64,000 bases of DNA from a candidate division TA06 bacterium (GTDB taxonomy: Bacteria > Edwardsbacteria > AC1 > EtOH8): positions 186,001 to 250,000 of the forward strand of contig JACRJI010000008.1 of assembly GCA_016235665.1 (NCBI GenBank), given 5' to 3'. This document shows positions 8,177-18,436 of this stretch, piece after piece (within the stretch, counting starts at the first letter, position 1; each line of letters begins with the position of its first letter). The notes beneath the pieces were generated by a model that made no database searches, had not been told where the DNA came from, and saw only the letters and a list, made by a program, of their open reading frames with translations. A program made the translations under genes and the position numbers.

Positions 8177-9607
8177 CTAAACGCTCTGGTTTTTAATAAT
8201 TTTAATACACGCTTCAATTTTTTCCTTTATTACCGGCAAGTTATACCCTTGGCATATTTCTAAAACCTTCTGATAATATTCCAAGGCTTTTTGTAGGTCA
8301 CCCAATGTCACATATATATTGCCTATGTTGCAAAGAGCATTGGTTTCACCTTCCTTGTTGCCAACAACTTGGTGAATCTCTAAAGATTTCTGATGAAGCT
8401 TCAAGGCCTTTGGCAGTTCGCCCAATGTCTGATAAACATTACCCATATTGCCGATGGCATTGGCTTCTCCTAGTTTGTTACCTATCTCTTGATGCATTTC
8501 TAAAGCTTTCTGATAATGGCCCAAGGCCTTTAGCGTTTCGCCTAATATCTCATACACATTACCTATGCAACAGAAAGCATTGGCTTCGCCTACCTTGTTA
8601 CCTATCTTTTGATGCATCTCCAAAGCCTTTTGCTGATGTTCCAATGCCTTTGGTAGTTTACCCAATATCCCATACACATTACCCATATTGCCTATAGCAT
8701 TGGCTTCTCCTAGTTTGTTGCCTGTCTCTTGATGTATTTCTAAAGCTTTCTGATAATGTTCCAATGCCTTTGGTAGTTCACCCAATATCCCATACACAAC
8801 GCCCATGTTGCCGTAAACACTAGCTTCGCCTTGCGTATTGTCTATCTCTTGATATATCTCCAGAGCCTTTTGATAATGCTCTAAGGCTTTTTGCATTTTA
8901 CCAAATGTTTTATATTCAATGCCAATGTTGCAGCGAACATTTGCTTCGCCTTCCTTATTGTCTATCTTTTGATATATCTCCAGAGCCTTTTGATAATGCT
9001 CCAAGGCTTTTGACATTTCGCCCAATGTCTGATGCACATTGCCCATGTTGCAGAGAGCATTGGCTACGCCTTCCTTGTTGTCTATCTCTTGATATATGTC
9101 CAAAGCTTTTTGATAATGTACCAATGCTTTGGGTAAATCGCCCAATATCTTAAATACAATACCCATGTTACAAAAACATGCCGATATGCCATATTTATCG
9201 TTAATTTCATTAAATATATCAAAAGCCTTTTTATAATCCCTCATGGCAATTTCATTGTTACCTTTATTCTGCCAGCACAATGCCATTTGGGAATAGATTA
9301 TCGCTTTATCCTTTTTTCTTGCACAGGGCAATAACTTTTCAAATATTTCTATGGCCTTATCCCATTCATAATTGGTCATAGCTTTAAGGCCATCCCTCAG
9401 AAGCCCCTGTATCTTTGTATTCGCTCGTTCAGGGAGACCATTAAGATAAAGCTCCACCTTGGATGACTGTTCAACTTGCTTTTGTAGTTCCTTTATCTCG
9501 GCTAGAATATTTTGTGCATCTTTCTTTGAAGCACTATTACGCCAAAAAAGCAGTCCAAATAAGCCGCCCGCTAATATACTAAGTATAGTTATTGATTCCG
9601 TAGACAT
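8177..9607 (-). CDS. Membrane-anchored TPR repeat protein (nine 40-aa repeats)
   Basis: A 476-aa protein with an N-terminal membrane helix (ILAGGLFGLLFW), a short coiled segment (IKELQKQVEQ), and then nine consecutive 40-residue tetratricopeptide units from about residue 105 to 465. Most follow the pattern GEANAxxNMGNVYxxLGxLPKALEHYQKALEIHQ. The 40-residue spacing, rather than 34, resembles kinesin-light-chain/LGN-type TPRs that bind partner peptides. The repeats are very alike, also as 120-bp DNA units, which suggests recent expansion. No enzymatic domain and no operon partner are visible, so the partner is unknown. The 21-bp array begins right after the stop. Confidence 0.85.
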   Translation of the reverse strand: MSTESITILSILAGGLFGLLFWRNSASKKDAQNILAEIKELQKQVEQSSKVELYLNGLPERANTKIQGLLRDGLKAMTNYEWDKAIEIFEKLLPCARKKDKAIIYSQMALCWQNKGNNEIAMRDYKKAFDIFNEINDKYGISACFCNMGIVFKILGDLPKALVHYQKALDIYQEIDNKEGVANALCNMGNVHQTLGEMSKALEHYQKALEIYQKIDNKEGEANVRCNIGIEYKTFGKMQKALEHYQKALEIYQEIDNTQGEASVYGNMGVVYGILGELPKALEHYQKALEIHQETGNKLGEANAIGNMGNVYGILGKLPKALEHQQKALEMHQKIGNKVGEANAFCCIGNVYEILGETLKALGHYQKALEMHQEIGNKLGEANAIGNMGNVYQTLGELPKALKLHQKSLEIHQVVGNKEGETNALCNIGNIYVTLGDLQKALEYYQKVLEICQGYNLPVIKEKIEACIKIIKNQSV

Positions 9608-9644
9608 ATCATCTCTTAATTGTATAAATTGTTTTACTTTGACC

Positions 9645-9720
9645 CAATTCCTTCCCTTTTCGGGAAGGGCTGTTTACAGTCCCTCTCCGCAGCGGGGAGG
9701 GATTTAGGGAGGGGTCAACA
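9645..9720. repeat. Family B dispersed repeat
   Basis: CT/GA-rich hairpin pairs (CTTCCC..GGGAAGG and CCCTCTCC..GGGGAGGG) between the TPR gene and glmS, of the same type as at 7253, 38715, 38895 and 41808. Confidence 0.6.
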
Positions 9721-9722
9721 CA

Positions 9723-9750
9723 AAGCCCCGATGCTCTCGCATCGGGGCTT
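9723..9750. terminator. Rho-independent terminator downstream of glmS
   Basis: A near-perfect hairpin, AAGCCCCGATG..CATCGGGGCTT, begins four bases after the glmS stop. On the minus strand it is followed by TTTGTGTT, a modest U-tract. Confidence 0.8.
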
Positions 9751-9754
9751 CTAT

Positions 9755-11587
<1,833 letters not shown>

Positions 11588-11639
11588 ATTTTATTCCTTA
11601 AGCTTTCTGCTTTAAGCTGTCAGCTGTAAGCTTCACGTT

Positions 11640-12983
11640 TCACAATTCACGTTTCACGCTATTCACCAGTTCCCTGGCCGTCTTCCCGTCCTTAGCCTCG
11701 GCTATCACCCGCACTATCGGCTCGGTGCCCGAAGACCGGACATGCACCCAGGAATCCCGGAATATGACCTTCACCCCGTCGCTGGCATCAATCTTCTGCC
11801 CGGCATATTTCTTTTTTACCAAAGCCAGGAGTTTTGCAGGCTCTTTCACCTCCAGCGTTTCCTTGATCATGGCGTATGCCGGAAGTTTCCCGGCCAGTTG
11901 GCTGATGCTCTGGCCGCTTTGAGCCATCAGTTGAAGGATCAAAGCCATCCCGGCGGTGGCGTCGCGCCCGTAGTTCAGCTGCGGGATTATGATGCCGCCG
12001 TTGCCCTCTCCGCCTATCAAGGCCCGGCTCTTTTTCATGGCGCTTACCACGTTGGCCTCGCCGATGGCGGTTCGGATGACCTTGGCCCCGTATTGGCCTG
12101 CGGCATCCTCCACCATCCGGCTGGTGGAAAGGTTGGTCACCACCGGGCCTTTCTTGTTCTGCAGCATGAACATCACGGCCAGGGCCAGGGAATATTCCTC
12201 GCCCAAGGCCTTCCCATGGTCAGAGACGATGGACAACCGGTCCACGTCGGCGTCGGTGGCAAAGCCGATGTTGGCTTTGTGCCTTTTGACCGCGGCTTCC
12301 AGCGCTTTCAGGTTCTTGGCCTGGGGCTCGATGGGCCTGGGGAAATCGCCGTTGGTCTCGGGATAAAGCGATATCACCTGACAGCCCAGTTTCTTCAGCA
12401 GCGTTTCAAATATCGGGCCGCCGGCCCCGTGGCAGGTGTCGGTGACCACCTTGTATCTTTGTTTTTTTATCAGGGGAATATTCAGAAAAGGCAGGTCCAG
12501 TATCCTTTGGACATGGTCCTCGATGGCAGTCTGGTAGCGGAACGAGAAACCCAGATCATCAAAGCCCAAATATCTCTGCTGTTTGTCCTGGAAAAGCGAG
12601 ATCACCTTCCGGCCCTGCGGTTGGCTCAGGAAGATCCCTTCGCCGGAGACGAACTTCAGGGCGTTCCACTGGGGCGGGTTGTGGCTGGCGGTGATGGCGA
12701 TGCCGCCCCTGGCCCCCAGCTCCCGGACCATCAGCTGGACGGTGGGGGTGGGGACGATCCCGATCTTTATCACGTCGCAGCCGACAGACTGCAGAGCAGC
12801 TTCCACCGCCGATTCCAGCATCGGCCCGGAATGGCGGGAGTCGCGTCCCACCACGATCCGTCCCTGTCCGCAGAAGGTGCCGAAGGCCGCGGCGAAGCCG
12901 GAGACGTTCTCCGGGGTCAGGCTCTGGCCCACTACTCCCCGGATCCCGGCCACGCTGATCATCAATTTGTCATGAGAGGTCAA
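11640..12983 (-). CDS. glmM: Phosphoglucosamine mutase / phosphohexomutase family
   Basis: A 447-aa alpha-D-phosphohexomutase. Motifs: GIRGVVGQ near the N-terminus, GRDSRHSG, the phosphoserine loop TASHNPPQWNALKF, the metal loop DADVDRLS, the sugar loop GGEGNGG, and the C-terminal phosphate-binding RSSGTEPIVRV. TTG at 12983 was taken as start because AGGCGG lies six bases upstream; the ATG at 12962 lacks such a signal. Adjacency to glmS argues for phosphoglucosamine mutase, converting glucosamine-6-P to glucosamine-1-P. Sequence alone does not exclude phosphomannomutase activity. Confidence 0.88.
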   Translation of the reverse strand: MTSHDKLMISVAGIRGVVGQSLTPENVSGFAAAFGTFCGQGRIVVGRDSRHSGPMLESAVEAALQSVGCDVIKIGIVPTPTVQLMVRELGARGGIAITASHNPPQWNALKFVSGEGIFLSQPQGRKVISLFQDKQQRYLGFDDLGFSFRYQTAIEDHVQRILDLPFLNIPLIKKQRYKVVTDTCHGAGGPIFETLLKKLGCQVISLYPETNGDFPRPIEPQAKNLKALEAAVKRHKANIGFATDADVDRLSIVSDHGKALGEEYSLALAVMFMLQNKKGPVVTNLSTSRMVEDAAGQYGAKVIRTAIGEANVVSAMKKSRALIGGEGNGGIIIPQLNYGRDATAGMALILQLMAQSGQSISQLAGKLPAYAMIKETLEVKEPAKLLALVKKKYAGQKIDASDGVKVIFRDSWVHVRSSGTEPIVRVIAEAKDGKTARELVNSVKREL

Positions 12984-13001
12984 AATATACCGCCTGTTGT
13001 T

Positions 13002-13637
13002 TTATGTTTTTTTCATCACCAGGTAAGCCAGGGGAAACCTGCCGTCGATCTTTTCATCCTTGATGATCGTGAAACCGTTGTTTTGCAGAAAGACCTTAAG
13101 CCCGTCAACGCTCCATTTATTGACGACCCTGAAACCGCTCAAGGCCCCAGCCACACTGGCGATGATCCGGCTCTTCAAGTTTTCCCCCACGCAAAAGGTC
13201 GGGGCAATAAAGATCCCGCCGGGCTTCAATATCCTCCCGACCTCATTCACCGGCTTCTCCGGCTCATACAGCAGGTGCAGCAGGTTGGATGCGATCACTA
13301 TGTCAAAAGAACCGTCGGGGATCTTCAGGCTGTAACAATCCTGGACATGAAAGTCAATGTTCCCGATGCCCAGATCTTTTTGCTTTTGCCGGGCAATACG
13401 GATCATCTCAGGCGATATATCCGAGGCGGTTATGGATGAGACTTTAGTGCAAAGAGCAAAAGACAGTATCCCGGTCCCGGTGCCGATCTCCAGCACAGTT
13501 TGGTCGTTTTGCAACTCGGTGCTTATCTTATCGAGAATGATGCCGTATGTCTTGCTGACCGTGTTCTTTATAAATGAGTCGTAGTTTCCGGCGAACTTAT
13601 CCCAGAACCTGGTCTCTTTGATCTGTCTGCTGTTCAT
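13002..13637 (-). CDS. Class I SAM-dependent methyltransferase
   Basis: A 211-aa methyltransferase of the UbiE/methyltransferase-11 type. The SAM-binding motif I is VLEIGTGTGILSF, followed by ITASDISPEMI, DCYSLKIPDGSFDIVIASNLLHLL and LKPGGIF. The start MNSRQIKETRFW at 13637 was chosen; the open frame continues upstream into the 46-bp repeats beside tRNA-Thr and would add a nonsense leader. The substrate cannot be inferred. It sits between tRNA-Thr and glmM with no obvious link. Confidence 0.85.
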   Translation of the reverse strand: MNSRQIKETRFWDKFAGNYDSFIKNTVSKTYGIILDKISTELQNDQTVLEIGTGTGILSFALCTKVSSITASDISPEMIRIARQKQKDLGIGNIDFHVQDCYSLKIPDGSFDIVIASNLLHLLYEPEKPVNEVGRILKPGGIFIAPTFCVGENLKSRIIASVAGALSGFRVVNKWSVDGLKVFLQNNGFTIIKDEKIDGRFPLAYLVMKKT

Positions 13638-13689
13638 GCTGTCAATGCAGTCAAGTTGGTGATTGTGATTTGGGGCCTCTGCCCCCGTC

Positions 13690-13808
13690 ATCACGGGGCG
13701 AGGTATAAGCCAAGCATGGAGCCGCTGACCCCGCCAGGGCGGGGCAAGGTATAAGCCAAGCATGGAGCCGCTGACCCCGCCAGGGCGGGGCAAGGTATAA
13801 GCCAAGCA
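13690..13808. repeat. 46-bp tandem repeats carrying the tRNA-Thr 3' end
   Basis: The 22-base string GCCAAGCATGGAGCCGCTGACC occurs at 13709, 13755 and 13801, exactly 46 bases apart; the last copy is the true tRNA 3' end. Between copies lies a GC hairpin, CCCCGCCAGGGCGGGG, with a variant CCCCG..CGGGG at about 13683-13698. The hairpins could act as tRNA terminators, and the tandem copies look like duplications of the tRNA 3' region. Confidence 0.85.
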
Positions 13809-13884
13809 TGGAGCCGCTGACCGGAATCGAACCGGTGACCTACGCTTTACGAGAGCGTCGCTCTACCAACTGAGCTACAGCGGC
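13809..13884 (-). tRNA. tRNA-Thr (anticodon CGU)
   Basis: A 76-nt cloverleaf on the minus strand. The acceptor stem is GCCGCTG / CAGCGGC, the D-arm contains AGCTCAGTTGGTAGAGC, the anticodon stem ACGCT/AGCGT encloses loop CTCGTAA with anticodon CGT, and the T-arm is CCGGTTCGATTCCGG. Discriminator T and an encoded CCA end follow. It reads threonine ACG codons. Confidence 0.95.
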
Positions 13885-13926
13885 CTGGAGGTGCTATCTT
13901 GTTGTGCTGGGCTTCCCTTGCGTCTC

Positions 13927-13958
13927 GTCCTGAGCTTGTCGAAGGAAGCTACAGCGGC
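13927..13958. repeat. Family C repeat and partial tRNA-Thr 5' copy
   Basis: A TCCTGAGCTTGTCGAAGGA element is followed directly by AGCTACAGCGGC at 13947-13958, identical to the 5' end of the tRNA-Thr gene as it reads at 13873-13884. The tRNA is therefore flanked by fragments of itself on both sides. Confidence 0.7.
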
Positions 13959-14030
13959 TGAAACGATCCCACTAAATACACTAAAACACACCAAAATACA
14001 CTAAGAAATGCTAATAATATTTTGTGCCTT

Positions 14031-14813
14031 TTAGTGGGCAGATATTTTCCTTTCATGCCTTAATTTTAACATCAAACCGGCCGTGATTGCAAATAAAATG
14101 ATGCCCAAGCTGATCCACTGATTATTGGTCAAACCAAAGCTCCATTTTTGGGACTGCTCGTAGATACGGTACTGGTCGCTGACGAAACGCCATATCCCGT
14201 AAAACAAAAAGAGCAGACAGAGGGAAAAGCCGGGGAACTTTCTCCTGTTCCGCAGGGCCCACAGCAGGCCGAAGGCGGCAAAACCAAACAGGGCCTCGTA
14301 AAGTTGGGTGGGATGCACCGGGCAACCCGAAGCAAACCCAGCCGCGCCGTTGGCCGGGAAAGTGACCGCCCAGGGAAGACTGCTTGGTTTGCCGAAACAA
14401 CAGCCGTTAAGAAAACAGCCGATCCTCCCCAGCCCCAGGCCCGCTGCAAACCCGGGCGCCGCAATGTCGGCGATGGTCCAGAATGACAGCTTCCGCACCC
14501 GGCAATAAATAACCGCTGTCAGGGTCCCCAAAATGAACCCGCCGTAAAAGGTCAGCCCCCCTTCCCACACCGCCAAAGCATGCCAGGGGTTTGAAGAGTA
14601 CTCGTTCCAATGGGTGGCCACATACATCAGCCGGGAACCGATGACCGAGCCGGCCATGATGAACACGCCCAGGTCAACTATCAGGTTCTTGTCCAGCCCG
14701 AATTTCTTGGCCTGCAGTTCCATCAGCCAGATCCCGGCAAGAAAAGCCAGGGCCAGCATCAACCCGTAACTGTGCAGTGTCAGGGGCCCTATTTTAAAAA
14801 TGTCTGGAAGCAT
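14031..14813 (-). CDS. lgt: Prolipoprotein diacylglyceryl transferase
   Basis: A 260-aa polytopic inner-membrane enzyme that attaches diacylglycerol to the lipobox cysteine of prolipoproteins. Signatures are HSYGLMLALAF near the N-terminus, GSVIGSRLMYV, VWEGGLTFYGGF, the family motif GRIGCFLNGCCFGKPS, and HPTQLYEALFGFA. About seven hydrophobic segments are evident. It follows rodA and ends the mreBCD-mrdA-rodA-lgt run. At least one lipoprotein in the window (55407-55862) is a plausible substrate. Confidence 0.95.
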   Translation of the reverse strand: MLPDIFKIGPLTLHSYGLMLALAFLAGIWLMELQAKKFGLDKNLIVDLGVFIMAGSVIGSRLMYVATHWNEYSSNPWHALAVWEGGLTFYGGFILGTLTAVIYCRVRKLSFWTIADIAAPGFAAGLGLGRIGCFLNGCCFGKPSSLPWAVTFPANGAAGFASGCPVHPTQLYEALFGFAAFGLLWALRNRRKFPGFSLCLLFLFYGIWRFVSDQYRIYEQSQKWSFGLTNNQWISLGIILFAITAGLMLKLRHERKISAH

Positions 14814-14814
14814 C

Positions 14815-14881
14815 TATCTACAGTATTCAGTATTCAGTATTCAAAATTCAGTATTCAGTATTCAATATTCAGCATTCTGTA
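14815..14881. repeat. ATTCAGT heptamer repeat
   Basis: About eight tandem units of a 7-bp motif (ATTCAGT, with ATTCAAA and ATTCAAT variants) fill the rodA-lgt gap. Confidence 0.8.
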
Positions 14882-16105
14882 TCAGTACTCGTACCGCCTC
14901 AGGCCGATGTTCAAAAGGATCCCGGTCATCACCAGCATGGTGATCAGGGAGGTTCCGCCGTAACTCAGGAACGGCAGGGGTATCCCGGTCACCGGCATGA
15001 TCCCCAGGGTGACCCCGATGTTCAGGAAAACGTGGAACCCTATGATGGCGATGATCCCGATGGCGGTGAAGCTGGCGAACCGGTTGCGGGCCTGCCGGGC
15101 AATTGTCATCCCCCGGAACAAAAGCCAGAAGAAAAGCGACAGCACAACCAGGACCCCGATGAAGCCGAACTCCTCGGCGAAGGTGGAAAAGATGAAATCG
15201 GTATGCTGTTCCGGCAGGAAGGAAAGTTTTTTCTGGGTGCCTTGCAGAAAACCCTTGCCCAGCAGTCCGCCCGAGCCCACCGCTATCTTGGACTGCAATA
15301 CGTGCCAGCCGGCCCCCTTGGGGTCCAGGTCGGGATTGATGAAGGTCAGCAGCCTTTTGCGCTGATACCCCTTGAGCCCGTACCAGACGGCCGGGGCCAG
15401 ACTGCCGATCAGAATGTTGATCAGGAATATGGGCAGGGCGTACTTGAATTTGACCTTAAAGAACCAGAAGGCCAGGGCCATCAGCAGCATGAAACCTATC
15501 CAGCTGGGCATCGAGATCACGGCCACCATCGAGAGCACCGGCGAGACCATGAAAAAAAAGTTGCCGAAGGAAAGCCCCTGCCAGAACACCATGGTCAGAA
15601 AAAGCGCGGCGAACGACAGTGAGGTCCCCAGATCGGGCTCCACCAGCACCAGGGCCGCCGGCAGCAGCACTATGCCGACTGGAACCAGGAGTTTCCAGAA
15701 TTTATCGAAGGAAAAATCGTGGGCCGAAAGCACCTTGGCCAGCACGAAGACCGTGGCCAGCTTGGCCAGTTCCGAGGGCTGGAACCTGACGAATCCGAAA
15801 TTTATCCAGCGGTGGGCCTTCATCACCGGGGGGGCGAACAGCACCGCCACCAAAAGTATCATCGAAACTATATACAGAGGCCAGGCAAAGGCCTCGAAAT
15901 AACGGAAGGGAACGGCGATGGTCACAGCCATCAGCAGCAGGCCCAGCCCCAGCGAGAAAAGCTGCTTTTGCCACAGCCCCAAAAGCTGGGGCTGGTCGAT
16001 CTGGGTGGCGCTGTATATGGCCACGATGCCGATGGCGCACAGCGACAGGGCCGCCGCCACCAGCTGCAGGTCAAAATCGCGGGAGCCTAAAAATTTGATC
16101 TTCAT
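14882..16105 (-). CDS. rodA: Rod-shape-determining peptidoglycan polymerase RodA
   Basis: A 407-aa SEDS-family membrane glycosyltransferase that polymerises lipid II in the elongasome together with class B PBP2. About ten membrane helices are visible. Motifs include AIGIVAIYSATQ, the WINFGFVRFQPSELAKLA segment, LVEPDLGTSLSF, HTDFIFSTFAEEFGFIG with the catalytic aspartate region, and GIPLPFLSYGGTSL near the C-terminus. Its ATG overlaps the mrdA stop in ATGA, indicating coupled translation with its partner PBP. Confidence 0.96.
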   Translation of the reverse strand: MKIKFLGSRDFDLQLVAAALSLCAIGIVAIYSATQIDQPQLLGLWQKQLFSLGLGLLLMAVTIAVPFRYFEAFAWPLYIVSMILLVAVLFAPPVMKAHRWINFGFVRFQPSELAKLATVFVLAKVLSAHDFSFDKFWKLLVPVGIVLLPAALVLVEPDLGTSLSFAALFLTMVFWQGLSFGNFFFMVSPVLSMVAVISMPSWIGFMLLMALAFWFFKVKFKYALPIFLINILIGSLAPAVWYGLKGYQRKRLLTFINPDLDPKGAGWHVLQSKIAVGSGGLLGKGFLQGTQKKLSFLPEQHTDFIFSTFAEEFGFIGVLVVLSLFFWLLFRGMTIARQARNRFASFTAIGIIAIIGFHVFLNIGVTLGIMPVTGIPLPFLSYGGTSLITMLVMTGILLNIGLRRYEY

Positions 16106-17913
16106 TGTGTCCCCGCCGTTGTCTGGCCTGGTTGCGGGAGCAGGCCCCTTATTTCCAGATATCTATGCATGATCTTTCCGGCTATGGGAGCGGCGATCTC
16201 CGAACCGTGACCGGCGTTCTCCACCAGCACCGCCACCGTTATGGCCGGGTCATCCTGGGGGGCAAAACCCACGAACCAGGAATGGTCCTTGCCGTGGGGA
16301 TTCTGGGCGGTCCCGGTCTTGCCGCAGACCCTCACCCCTTCTATCCGGGCGGCCCCCCCGGTGTGGCCGGGCTCGTTGACCGCCCCGTACAGCGCCTGTT
16401 TTATGACCGACACCGTGCTTTCAGAAAGAGGCAGCCTCCTTTTGCTGATGACCTCGCCGGTCATCACTTTTCCCGCATGATCCTCGACCTTTAAAAGCAG
16501 ATGGGGCTGGCACCACACTCCCCCGTTGGCCAGGGCCGCGTATAGCGATGCCATCTGCAGCGGGGTGGCCATCACCTCGCCCTGGCCGATGGACATGTTG
16601 GCCGAATGTCCCACCGTCTTTGCGTATTTCCCCAGACGCTTCTGATACCAGGCATCATCCGGGATCAGACCGGAATTCTCTTGAGGGAGGTCGATTCCTG
16701 TCTCAGAGTTGAATCCCAGATCCTTAGCCCATTTGGCCATCCCGGTTATCTTAAGCAGCATTCCCAATTGATAGAAATAAACATCGCAGGAATTGACTAT
16801 GGCCCCGTGCAGTTCCAGCGAGCCGTGTCCCCCCCTTTTCCAGCATTTAAATGCCCGGTTGCCTATCACCAGGCTGCCATGACAGGAGGCCTTCATCCTT
16901 GTTTCCGGAGTGATCAGCGATTCCTCCAGGGCCGCGGCGGCCGTGACCACCTTGAAGGTGGAGCCCGGCGGGTAAGCGCTGCGGATGGCCCGGTCCCACA
17001 AGGGGTAGCTGGGATCGTTGACCAGGCGGTTCCAGTCATCGGCCCGGATGCCGGCCGCAAAAAGGTTGGGATCGAAGTTGGGGCGGCTGACCAGGGCCAG
17101 CACCCGGCCGGTCCGGGGTTCTATGGCCACCGCCGCCCCGATCATGTCCCCGGTAAAAAGGCTTTCCGCCAGGGCCTCCAGACGCCAGTCGATGGTCAGG
17201 GTTATGTTGCTGCCGGGGTCGGGCTCTATCCTTTCGGCTTCGGACACCGTTCCCAGGTCGCGTCCCCTGGCGTCGACCTCGATGAAATCCCAGCCGTTGA
17301 CCCCCTTCAGATAATTTTCGTATTTAAGCTCCAGTCCGCCCTTGCCGATGTAATCGCCGTAGCTGTAGCCCTGGTCCCGGTATTTGGCGTACTCGGACTG
17401 GCCCAGGGACGAGGTGTATCCCACCAGATGGCTTGCCAGGGGGCCGTATTCAACCTTGCGCAGTGATTCCACCTCCAGCCGCAAAGCCGGCAGGTTCAGA
17501 ATATTCTCCTCGATCCGGGCCACCTGTTCGGGAGAAAGATCCTTGACCAGCACCACCGGGTCCTTGGGAAATATCCGGCGCTGGGAGATCACCGAGTTTT
17601 TCAGCAGCAGGCTGTCCAGCCCCAGCAGGGCGGCCGCCTTGCTGACCGAGGCCTGCCAGTCGTTAACGGTCACCAGCACCAGATCGAACCCAGGACGGCT
17701 CTGGGCTATCAGCACACCGCTGCAGTCAAAGACCAGTCCCCGGGGGGCCGGGATCATCAGCCTCCGCAGCCGGTTCTGCTGGGAAAGCCTGGCGTAATGT
17801 CCGTGCCTGACCACCTGCAGGTATCCGGCCCTGAACAGCAGGGCGGAAAAACCCAGGGCCAGCAATGCCAGAATGGAAAGGACCCTTTCCCTGCTTCCCA
17901 GTTCATTTGCCAA
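16102..17913 (-). CDS. mrdA: Penicillin-binding protein 2 (transpeptidase)
   Basis: A 603-aa class B PBP that crosslinks peptidoglycan during cell elongation. It has one N-terminal membrane anchor (SILALLALGFSALLF), a dimerisation domain beginning at PAPRGLVFD, and a transpeptidase domain with SxxK (Ser318-Thr-Phe-Lys321 in YPPGSTFKVV), the SxN-type motif in GHSANMS, and KTG in CGKTGTAQNPHG. Full length. It lies 22 bases after mreD and overlaps rodA by four bases, the classic elongation cluster. Confidence 0.96.
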   Translation of the reverse strand: MANELGSRERVLSILALLALGFSALLFRAGYLQVVRHGHYARLSQQNRLRRLMIPAPRGLVFDCSGVLIAQSRPGFDLVLVTVNDWQASVSKAAALLGLDSLLLKNSVISQRRIFPKDPVVLVKDLSPEQVARIEENILNLPALRLEVESLRKVEYGPLASHLVGYTSSLGQSEYAKYRDQGYSYGDYIGKGGLELKYENYLKGVNGWDFIEVDARGRDLGTVSEAERIEPDPGSNITLTIDWRLEALAESLFTGDMIGAAVAIEPRTGRVLALVSRPNFDPNLFAAGIRADDWNRLVNDPSYPLWDRAIRSAYPPGSTFKVVTAAAALEESLITPETRMKASCHGSLVIGNRAFKCWKRGGHGSLELHGAIVNSCDVYFYQLGMLLKITGMAKWAKDLGFNSETGIDLPQENSGLIPDDAWYQKRLGKYAKTVGHSANMSIGQGEVMATPLQMASLYAALANGGVWCQPHLLLKVEDHAGKVMTGEVISKRRLPLSESTVSVIKQALYGAVNEPGHTGGAARIEGVRVCGKTGTAQNPHGKDHSWFVGFAPQDDPAITVAVLVENAGHGSEIAAPIAGKIMHRYLEIRGLLPQPGQTTAGTQ

Positions 17914-17935
17914 GGATGTATCCCCCGTTGAAAGG

Positions 17936-18436
17936 TTAGACCAGGCTCAATTTTGTTTTCCCGGGTCGGGGCAGGAAATGCTTCATCGGCGGCATCAATA
18001 GAGCGCCCAGCAGGACCGTGAACAGCGCACTGCCCAGGCCGAAACGGAGTAAAACCGAAAAGTATCCGCCCGGCCCCCCTCCGCCCCGGCCCCAATATTC
18101 AAAGAACTGCCGGACCAGGGTCAAAAGCCCGGCCACCAGCAGTTGGCTGGAAAGCTGGTCCTTGTAGAGCCTTTCCCGCAATGACCCGGCCCAGTATCCT
18201 GAAACCGCTCCGCTGAGGGTGAACAGGCCCATGGTGGACGGGTGGTAACAGTCGGCCATGAAGCCGGCCGTCACCCCGGTCAATATCCCCGGGCCGGTGC
18301 CCAGGGTCAGGGCCGTCAGCCCGATGATCATGGCGATGAAATCCGGCTGCAGCCTCCAGACCGACAAAAGTCCGGAAAGCGAGTACTGGACGAACACCGC
18401 CAGCCAGGCCAACAAAAACAGTTTTAAATTCCTCAT
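17936..18436 (-). CDS. mreD: Rod shape-determining protein MreD
   Basis: A 166-aa, highly hydrophobic inner-membrane protein with about five helices (for example LFLLAWLAVFVQYSLSG and LFTVLLGALLM). It contains the MreD-like LQPDFIAMIIGLTALTLG and GFMADCYHPSTMGLF. Low primary conservation is normal for the family. Position between mreC (ATGA overlap) and mrdA makes the assignment firm. Confidence 0.9.
   Translation of the reverse strand: MRNLKLFLLAWLAVFVQYSLSGLLSVWRLQPDFIAMIIGLTALTLGTGPGILTGVTAGFMADCYHPSTMGLFTLSGAVSGYWAGSLRERLYKDQLSSQLLVAGLLTLVRQFFEYWGRGGGGPGGYFSVLLRFGLGSALFTVLLGALLMPPMKHFLPRPGKTKLSLV

Noticed and set aside
11588-11639. glmS ribozyme upstream of glmS
   Set aside because: The gap is only 52 bases and filled with AGCTGTA-type and CACGTTT repeats; no ribozyme core is recognisable.
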